A stretch of 64,000 nt of DNA, taken from Kitasatospora viridis (GTDB taxonomy: Bacteria > Actinomycetota > Actinomycetes > Streptomycetales > Streptomycetaceae). Shown piece by piece: positions 58,476-64,000 of this stretch; within the stretch, counting starts at the first letter, position 1, and each line of letters opens with the position of its first letter. Location: NCBI RefSeq assembly GCF_007829815.1, contig NZ_VIWT01000006.1, positions 124,001-188,000 on the forward strand, written 5' to 3'. The position numbers and the translations under genes were made by a program. The notes below the pieces were generated by a model that saw nothing but the letters and a program-made list of their open reading frames with translations, made no database searches and was not told the DNA's origin.

Positions 58476-59582
58476 TCAGCGGATCCCGGCGGCGTAGTGC
58501 AGCCAGTAGTCGTCGACGATCCCGCGCAGCCACGGGCTGCGCACGGCCGGCAGCCGGACCAGGGTGCGCAGGAACACCTGCCGGTCGGCCCGGAACGGGT
58601 AGGGGGTGCGCGGCACGAGCGGGTAGTCGCGCAGCAGGTCCCCCGCGAGGCGGCCGGACGCGGGCCGCGGCAGTCGCGGCTCGGGGGAGACCAGCTCCAG
58701 CCACACCCCGAACGGCAGCGGCACCAGGTCGGCCCCGGCGGCCGGGCCGGCCGGAGTCCAGAGCTCCCCGGTCTGCGGGTGGGTCGGGACCAGCAGGACC
58801 GCGTCCTCCGGGTCCGGCACGGGCAGGCCCGGACCGGCCAGGACGGCGGGCCGGGCGGGCGGACCCGGCGGCAGCAGGGCGTCGAGGGCGCGCCGGAACA
58901 CCTCCCCGACCAGGCCGTCCGGCACCGTCAGCGGCCGCCCCCGGGAGACGACCAGCAGAAGGGCGAGCGCCCGGCCGACCGCCGCCTGCCACCGCGGACT
59001 CCAGTCCCAGTCGCGGCGCGTCCCGACCACCGAGTCCCAGGAGGAGATCGGCTCGAACGGTGGCGTGCGCCGCCCCTCGGCCAGCAGCTCCGGCCAGGAG
59101 AGCGGCGCCACCTCCGGGCCGACGGCGCACCGGCGCACGGCCTCCGGGGCGAGCCAGACCGCCTGCCAGCGCGAGCAGTCGTCGATCCGGCTCGCCACCA
59201 GCAGGCCGCACGCGGCGCAGGCCATGTTGGGCCCCTCCGCCCCGTCGAGCCCGCAGCAGAAGCCGCCGCCGCGCTCCGGCACCAGCCGGGTGTTCCGGAC
59301 GTCGCCGGGCGCGATCACGACCGCGTCCGGCGCACCGTCGGGGAGCGAGTAGACGACCGGGGCGAAGATGCCGCGGGCCGCCGCCTCCTCGGCTCCGAGC
59401 TCCGCCCACGCGCGCCAGGGCGGCCCCGAGCGCTCCGGCTCCACGGCGAAGGTGCCCGGCTCCATCAGCACCGGGAGGCGCAGCCCGTCCCCGTACGACT
59501 GGTAGGTGTGCACCGGCAGCTCCACCCGGGACAGCGCCGCGGTCAGTTCGGCGCCGCACCCGGCGCAGGCGAAAACGAACAA
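58476..59582 (-). CDS. zinc-ribbon-like CxxC protein of unknown function
   Basis: 368 aa from TTG 59582 after a G-rich stretch. It begins FVFACAGCGAELTAALSRVE (first CxxC) and has CCGLDGAEGPNMACAACGLL (further cysteines), so it likely binds zinc. The rest is a large domain with no recognised motif. Streptomycete proteins with this exact opening are widely conserved, function unknown. No partner genes; separated by 94 bp from the SnoaL-like gene. Confidence 0.72.
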   Translation of the reverse strand: MFVFACAGCGAELTAALSRVELPVHTYQSYGDGLRLPVLMEPGTFAVEPERSGPPWRAWAELGAEEAAARGIFAPVVYSLPDGAPDAVVIAPGDVRNTRLVPERGGGFCCGLDGAEGPNMACAACGLLVASRIDDCSRWQAVWLAPEAVRRCAVGPEVAPLSWPELLAEGRRTPPFEPISSWDSVVGTRRDWDWSPRWQAAVGRALALLLVVSRGRPLTVPDGLVGEVFRRALDALLPPGPPARPAVLAGPGLPVPDPEDAVLLVPTHPQTGELWTPAGPAAGADLVPLPFGVWLELVSPEPRLPRPASGRLAGDLLRDYPLVPRTPYPFRADRQVFLRTLVRLPAVRSPWLRGIVDDYWLHYAAGIR

Positions 59583-59915
59583 AGGCCCCCCGTCATACCG
59601 TCAACGGCATCCTCGCAGCGCGCCGGTGGCGGGCCAACCGGATTTCGCCGGGTCCGCGCCGATCGAGCACGGTGCGAGCCCGCCCGGGTGCTGCGGGTAG
59701 CGGAACACCCAGGCCGGCCGACCACTACCCACGGCACTACCCACCAATTCCGAAAACGACCGAAGTCATTCTCATAAAAGCCTCATGAATGCGTAGCAAG
59801 GTCCCTGGACCTGATCGTCCGGCTGAATTTGACTGGAGCCAGCGGATCTTCAGGAAAGCCCTTCTTGTACCGGGTCCGGTGATTTCCCAGACACTTCGGT
59901 GAGGGGTGAGTGGAA
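59583..59915. promoter_or_regulatory. promoter region before the small recombinase-like and sugar ABC genes
   Basis: 333 bp without a gene. AT-rich island around 59761-59795 (TCATAAAAGCCTCATGAAT) looks like promoter DNA. The palindrome GGTCC-CT-GGACC at 59800-59811 is a candidate operator. CACTACCCA occurs twice near 59725-59750. GAGGGG at 59901-59906 precedes the ATG at 59916. Nothing else recognised. Confidence 0.45.
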
Positions 59916-60269
59916 ATGCTCGCAGCAGATTCCGGCGCGGTGCGCCGCACGGCGATGTACCTGCGCCGCTATCCGTACGACTCGGGCGAGCTGCTGGACG
60001 TGCGGCTCGACCTGGCGAAGTACGCGGTCGAGCGCGGGCTCGGCGACCCGGTGGTCTTCATGGACAACGGCGGCCGCACCGGCGGCCCGCTGCCCGCGCT
60101 GGCCAGGCTGACCAAGGCGGTGGCGGCGGGCTGGTTCGAGGTCGTCGTGGTGCCCGGTCCGTTCGTCTTCGCGCTCGACGACGACGCCGCGCGGGAATCC
60201 GTGCGCCGGCTCGAAGCGGCGGGGTGCCAGGTCGTCGAGCGGTCCCGCACCTGCGCCCTGGTCCGCTGA
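59916..60269 (+). CDS. small recombinase/resolvase-like domain protein
   Basis: 117 aa from ATG 59916; GTG 59910 is in frame but too close to the Shine-Dalgarno sequence. Sequence: AMYLRRYPYDSGELLDVRLD, then FMDNGGRTGGPLPALARLTK and PGPFVFALDDDAARESVRRL. It resembles the N-terminal catalytic fold of serine recombinases as found in many short streptomycete proteins, but the usual catalytic Ser and the DNA-binding tail are absent, so recombination is not expected. It lies in front of the sugar ABC operon on the same strand (60-bp gap), where it may have a regulatory role; this is inference. Confidence 0.6.
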   Translation: MLAADSGAVRRTAMYLRRYPYDSGELLDVRLDLAKYAVERGLGDPVVFMDNGGRTGGPLPALARLTKAVAAGWFEVVVVPGPFVFALDDDAARESVRRLEAAGCQVVERSRTCALVR

Positions 60270-60291
60270 TCCCACCCATCTCCCCGCAGTA

Positions 60292-60306
60292 CCGGAAATC
60301 ATCCGG
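60292..60306. promoter_or_regulatory. inverted repeat before the sugar-binding lipoprotein gene
   Basis: CCGGA (60292-60296) and TCCGG (60302-60306) flank an AT-rich centre, 24 bp before the ABC operon start, in AT-rich leader sequence (60285-60325). Possible operator. Confidence 0.3.
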
Positions 60307-60329
60307 AATTCGGTTCCCAGGAGAATTCC

Positions 60330-61373
60330 ATGCACCACACTCCATTTTCTCGGGGCGTCGCGGCGGCCGTCGGCCTGCTCGTCGCGCTCGGCATGACCGC
60401 CTGCTCGACCGGCCGGACCAGCGGGGGCGGCAACGCCCAAGCGGCGCCGGTGACCGGCAAGATCAGCATGACCTACCTGCAGAAGCAGGGGGACCAGCAG
60501 TACTTCATCGGCGAGGCCGCCGGTGCGAAGGCGAAGGCGGCGCAGCTGGGCGTCGACCTGAAGGTGGTCAACCTGGGCAACGACGCCAACCAGACGGTCA
60601 GCGACGTGCAGTCGGCCATTGCGCAGAAGACCAACGGTCTGATCATCGTTCCGCCGGACCCGGCGGTGGGCCCGCAGGTGGTCCAGATGGCCAAGGACAG
60701 CGGGATCCCGCTGCTGACCTCGGACGACCAGGTCTGTTCGTCGGGGCCGAACCCGGCGAACTGTCCGGCGTCGGACCTGGTGCCGCGGATCGGCTTCTCG
60801 GGTCAGCAGATGGGTCAGCAGGTCGGCCAGCGCGCCGCGCAGGAGTTCCAGAAGGCGGGTTGGAGCGCGGCCGACACCCGGATCATCTCGGCCTGGCAGC
60901 AGGACGTGACGGTCTGCGGTGACCGGGTGAAGGCGGCCAAGGACGCGTTCGGGCAGGTGGTTCCGGGCGTGCAGAACATCGATGTGGCCACCGACAACAC
61001 GCCGACCGGCGCGCAGGACAAGGTCGCGGCGACGCTGACCGCGAACCCGGGTGTGAAGCACTGGGTGGTCTGGGGCTGCAACGACGAGAACGTGCAGGGC
61101 GGCATCACCGCGATGCAGAACGCGGGCATCAGCCCGGACAACATCGACGGTGTCGGCCTGGGCGCCTACCTGGCCTGCAAGGACTGGGGCAGCGGCAAGC
61201 CGTCCGGCATGAAGGCCGCGCTGTTCATCAACGGCAGTGACGTGGGCGCGCTGGCCGTGCAGACCATGTACGACAAGCTCAAGGACGGCAAGCCCTTCCC
61301 GCAGGAGGCCTTCGCCCCCACCCAGATGGTCGACGCCACCAACTGGCAGTCCGCCGGCATCAGTTGCAGCTGA
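60330..61373 (+). CDS. sugar ABC transporter substrate-binding lipoprotein (ribose/arabinose class)
   Basis: 347 aa; ATG 60330 after GGAG. Lipobox LGMTAC with the lipidated Cys near residue 25; the mature protein is anchored outside the membrane. The class I periplasmic binding fold (RbsB/AraF/ChvE type): VTGKISMTYLQKQGDQQYFI, GLIIVPPDPAVGPQVVQMAK, GIPLLTSDDQVCSSGPNPAN and HWVVWGCNDENVQGGITAMQ. The substrate is probably a pentose or related sugar. It is the first gene of a three-gene transport operon, with the ATPase 36 bp downstream. Confidence 0.9.
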   Translation: MHHTPFSRGVAAAVGLLVALGMTACSTGRTSGGGNAQAAPVTGKISMTYLQKQGDQQYFIGEAAGAKAKAAQLGVDLKVVNLGNDANQTVSDVQSAIAQKTNGLIIVPPDPAVGPQVVQMAKDSGIPLLTSDDQVCSSGPNPANCPASDLVPRIGFSGQQMGQQVGQRAAQEFQKAGWSAADTRIISAWQQDVTVCGDRVKAAKDAFGQVVPGVQNIDVATDNTPTGAQDKVAATLTANPGVKHWVVWGCNDENVQGGITAMQNAGISPDNIDGVGLGAYLACKDWGSGKPSGMKAALFINGSDVGALAVQTMYDKLKDGKPFPQEAFAPTQMVDATNWQSAGISCS

Positions 61374-61408
61374 CGCCGGGCGCCACCAGCGAAACCGAGT
61401 TGAGCACC

Positions 61409-62989
61409 ATGACTCCACCCACCCCACCCCCCGTCCCGGGTCTGACGGCCGAGCGGATCAGCGTCCGCTACGGCCCCGTGACGGCCCTCTCCGAGGTCAC
61501 CCTCACCTTTCCGCCCGGCCAGGTGACCGCCCTGCTGGGGGAGAACGGCGCCGGCAAGTCCACCCTGCTGCGCGTCCTCACCGGCGACCGCCGCCCCACC
61601 GCCGGCCGGCTGCTGCTCGACGGCCGCCCGCTCGCCCTCCCCTCGCCGACCGAGGCCCGGCGCTCCGGCATCCGGCTGATCCCGCAGGAGCCGGAGATCA
61701 TCCCACACGTCTCGGTCGCCGAGAACGTGTACGCCGGCGCCCTGCCCCACGGGGCCGGACGCCGGCTGGACCGGGCCGAGCTGCGCCGCCGGACCGCCGC
61801 CGACCTGGCGCGGATCGGCTTCGACCGGGCGCTCGACCCGGACCTGATGGGCCGGCACCTGACGCCGGCCCAGCGCCAGCTGGTGGAGATCCTGCGCGCG
61901 CTGACCGGCGAGCCGAAGGTGATCGCCTTCGACGAGCCCACCAGCTCGCTCTCCGAACAGGAGTCGGCTGCGCTCTTCGCGCTGATCGGCCGGCTGCGTG
62001 ACCAGGGCGTCGCGGTGGTCTACGTCTCGCACCGGATGCGGGAGGTGTTCCGGCTCGCCGACCGGATCGCGGTGCTGCGCGACGGCGGCCTGGTCGGCCT
62101 GCTGGACGGGGCCGGGGCCACCGAGCGCGAGGTCGTCCGCCTGATGGTCGGCCGCGACCTCTCCGGACTGAGCACCCGTCAGCGCACCGCGCCGGGGCCG
62201 GTGGTGCTCGACGTGCGCGGAGTGACCACCGACGACGTCCACGACATCGGCCTCCAGGTCCGGGCCGGCGAGGTGGTTGCGCTCGCCGGACTGGTCGGGG
62301 CCGGCCGCTCCGAACTGGCCCTCGCCCTGGCCGGGGACCGGCCGATCCGCTCCGGCACCCTCGCCCTGGCCGGCCGGGCCCTGCGGCTGCGCAGCCCGCG
62401 CGACGCGATCGCGGCCGGGATCGGGCTCGCCCCGGAGGAGCGCAAGGCCCAGGCCCTGCTGCTGACCCGCAGCATCCGGGCCAACACCGCCCTGGTCAGC
62501 CACCGCACGCTGCGGCGCTGGCGGTTCGTCAGGGCAGGCCGGGAGAAGGCGCTCGCCCGGGAGTACGCCGACCTGCTGCGGGTGCGCGCCCACTCGATCG
62601 AGCAGCCGGTCAGTGCGCTGTCCGGCGGCAACCAGCAGAAGGTGGTGCTGGCCCGCTGGCTGGCCCGCAAGCCGGCTCTGCTGATCCTCGACGAGCCGAC
62701 CCGGGGGGTGGACATCGGGGCCAAGACCGAGATCCACCGGATCGTCGCCGACCTGGCCCGCACCGGCACCGCCGTGCTGCTGATCTCCTCCGAACTGCCC
62801 GAGGTGCTCGCGCTGGCCGACCGCGTGCTGGTGCTGCGGGACGGCCGGATCACCGGGGAACTGGACCGCACCGAGGCGACCGAGGAGCGGATCCTCGCGC
62901 TCGCCATGACCGACGGCACCGAACCCGCCGGCACCGAAACCGACGACACCGACCCCGACGACACCAAGACTGACCGGAGGGCGGCATGA
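61409..62989 (+). CDS. sugar ABC transporter ATPase (two nucleotide-binding domains)
   Basis: 526 aa from ATG 61409; an in-frame ATG at 61364 would overlap the previous stop. Domain 1: Walker A GENGAGKST, signature LTPAQRQLVEI (variant of the RbsA-type), Walker B VIAFDEPTSSL. Domain 2: degenerate Walker A GLVGAGRSELAL, canonical signature LSGGNQQKVVLARWL and Walker B LLILDEPTRGVDIG. This is the fused ATPase of ribose/arabinose/galactose importers. A short acidic Thr/Asp-rich tail ends the protein (GTETDDTDPDDTKTD). It overlaps the permease start by ATGA. Confidence 0.93.
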   Translation: MTPPTPPPVPGLTAERISVRYGPVTALSEVTLTFPPGQVTALLGENGAGKSTLLRVLTGDRRPTAGRLLLDGRPLALPSPTEARRSGIRLIPQEPEIIPHVSVAENVYAGALPHGAGRRLDRAELRRRTAADLARIGFDRALDPDLMGRHLTPAQRQLVEILRALTGEPKVIAFDEPTSSLSEQESAALFALIGRLRDQGVAVVYVSHRMREVFRLADRIAVLRDGGLVGLLDGAGATEREVVRLMVGRDLSGLSTRQRTAPGPVVLDVRGVTTDDVHDIGLQVRAGEVVALAGLVGAGRSELALALAGDRPIRSGTLALAGRALRLRSPRDAIAAGIGLAPEERKAQALLLTRSIRANTALVSHRTLRRWRFVRAGREKALAREYADLLRVRAHSIEQPVSALSGGNQQKVVLARWLARKPALLILDEPTRGVDIGAKTEIHRIVADLARTGTAVLLISSELPEVLALADRVLVLRDGRITGELDRTEATEERILALAMTDGTEPAGTETDDTDPDDTKTDRRAA

Positions 62990-64000
62990 CCGCGACCACC
63001 ACCACGTCGCACCGAACGCGACCGGCGCGGCGCCGGCTGTCCGGCCCGCTGGCCGCGGTCGGCGGGCAGAACCTCAGCCTGGCCGGCGGGCTGGTCGTGC
63101 TGCTGGCGCTGTTCGGCTCGTTGAACGACAACTACCTGTCCTGGGCGAACATCCAGGTGATCGCCGAGGCGGTGACCATCAGCGGCCTGCTGGCCGTGGT
63201 GCAGACCGTGGTGATCATCTGCGGCGCGCTGGACATCTCGGTCGGCTCGCAGGCCGGCCTGGCGTCGGTGATCAGCGCGATGGCCTTCACCTCCTCGGGT
63301 GCCAACCCGTGGGCGGGCATGGCCGCCGCGATCGGGGTCGGGCTGGTGATCGGCATCCTGAACGGTGTGATCATCGTCTACGGCCGGGTCAACCCGACCA
63401 TCGCCACCCTGGCGGGCCTGGCGGCCTACAAGGGCGTCGCGGACCTGGTCTCCAACGGCGCGGCGCAGGGCTACGTGCTCAACGACCCGGTCTTCATCTT
63501 CCTCAGCCGCGGCAAGATCGCCGGGCTGCCGGTGATGGTCTGGCTGCTGATCGTGGTCGCCCTCGGCGTGCACCTGATGCTCAAGTACACCGACATCGGC
63601 CGCAACGTGTTCGCGATCGGCGGCAACGACACCGCCGCGCGCCTGGCCGGCATCAACCTGAACAAGTACCTGATCTCGGCCTACGCGCTGGCCGGCACGG
63701 TGGCCGCGGTGGCGGGCATCCTGCTGACCGCGCGCACCGGCTCCGGCCAGCCGGTCTCCGGCAGCGAGGGCCTGGAGCTGCAGTCGATCACCGCGGCGGC
63801 GCTGGGCGGCTGCGCGCTCAAGGGCGGCAAGGGCGGCATCGGCGGCACGCTGCTGGCCGTCGCGCTGCTCGGCGCCCTGCAGAACGGGCTCACCGTGCAG
63901 GGGATCAACTCGTTCTGGCAGAACGTGGCACAGGGCTCCCTGCTGGTGGTCGCCGTGGTGATCCAGCAGCGCCGCAGCGGCGAGCGGGCGGTCGGCCTGC
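62986..64000 (+). CDS. sugar ABC transporter permease, partial
   Basis: 338 residues visible; the frame is open at the right edge, probably only a few codons short of its stop (RbsC-type permeases are about 320-350 aa). Eight to ten membrane helices. Family marks: GGLVVLLALFGSLNDNYLSW, VVIICGALDISVGSQAGLAS (the conserved DLSVG-like motif), GRVNPTIATLAGLAAYKGVA, IGGNDTAARLAGINLNKYLI and GSEGLELQSITAAALGGCAL. With the lipoprotein and ATPase it forms a complete CUT2-type sugar importer. Coupled to the ATPase by ATGA. Confidence 0.92.
   Translation, partial: MTATTTTSHRTRPARRRLSGPLAAVGGQNLSLAGGLVVLLALFGSLNDNYLSWANIQVIAEAVTISGLLAVVQTVVIICGALDISVGSQAGLASVISAMAFTSSGANPWAGMAAAIGVGLVIGILNGVIIVYGRVNPTIATLAGLAAYKGVADLVSNGAAQGYVLNDPVFIFLSRGKIAGLPVMVWLLIVVALGVHLMLKYTDIGRNVFAIGGNDTAARLAGINLNKYLISAYALAGTVAAVAGILLTARTGSGQPVSGSEGLELQSITAAALGGCALKGGKGGIGGTLLAVALLGALQNGLTVQGINSFWQNVAQGSLLVVAVVIQQRRSGERAVGL

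Overview
The window is very GC-rich DNA with strong G/C preference at third codon positions, frequent GTG/TTG starts, many ATGA start-stop overlaps, and typical streptomycete families (MerR/GlxA/LuxR regulators, SURF1, EtfD-like Fe-S protein, DUF3291, WapI-type immunity, secreted SGNH hydrolases). This points to Streptomycetaceae (Streptomyces or a close relative such as Kitasatospora); genus cannot be fixed from this sequence alone. I saw no rRNA, tRNA or CRISPR.

Layout. 0-5 kb: ordinary chromosomal genes (partial unknown protein, MerR regulator, secreted SGNH hydrolase, SURF1, PBP4-type D,D-carboxypeptidase) separated by clear bidirectional hairpins. 5-25 kb: a compact biosynthetic locus. 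A LuxR-family regulator carrying a TTA (bldA) codon diverges from a tiny 16-codon ORF with an excellent ribosome binding site; then an ATP-grasp ligase, a loading-type PKS (KS with Ser in place of Cys, AT, ACP), a palindromic MITE-like element that supplies the stop codon of that PKS, a second PKS (KS-AT-DH-KR-ACP-reductase, the reductase lacking its Tyr and Lys), DUF3291, acyl-CoA dehydrogenase and type II thioesterase. It is followed by a GlxA-type regulator, an MFS exporter and an epoxide hydrolase. Read naively the PKS makes a short C6 acyl chain (propionyl plus methylmalonyl, reduced and dehydrated: 2-methyl-2-pentenoyl), which the dehydrogenase, ligase or thioesterase would process or release. 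I do not recognise the product.

25-35 kb: zinc alcohol dehydrogenase, hemL, EtfD-like membrane Fe-S oxidoreductase, a MarR/MFS/isochorismatase/PEBP operon, a stand-alone argJ homologue and a VOC protein. 35-41 kb: an isoprenoid set (UbiA prenyltransferase, 2[4Fe-4S] ferredoxin, geranylgeranyl reductase, polyprenyl synthase with a TTA codon at residue 6), divergent from a large acyl-CoA dehydrogenase, then a TOPRIM protein. 41-50 kb: regulator-plus-enzyme pairs (TetR/DUF1348 with two matching operators, RidA/LysR, epimerase-AKR/LysR), secreted SGNH hydrolase, GNAT and WapI-like protein. 50-60 kb: small membrane and lineage-restricted proteins, including a tandem paralogous pair; a secreted beta-propeller plus ricin-domain protein divergent from a LacI regulator, with twin operators exactly 100 bp apart; SnoaL-like and CxxC proteins. 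60-64 kb: a ribose/arabinose-class sugar ABC operon (lipoprotein, double ATPase, permease cut by the window end) preceded by a short recombinase-like ORF.

Two sequence-wide patterns stand out: a CTGACGG heptamer that overlaps the TGA stop codon of nine genes and also recurs inside poorly constrained coding segments, and several short tandem repeat blocks next to promoters or gene ends.
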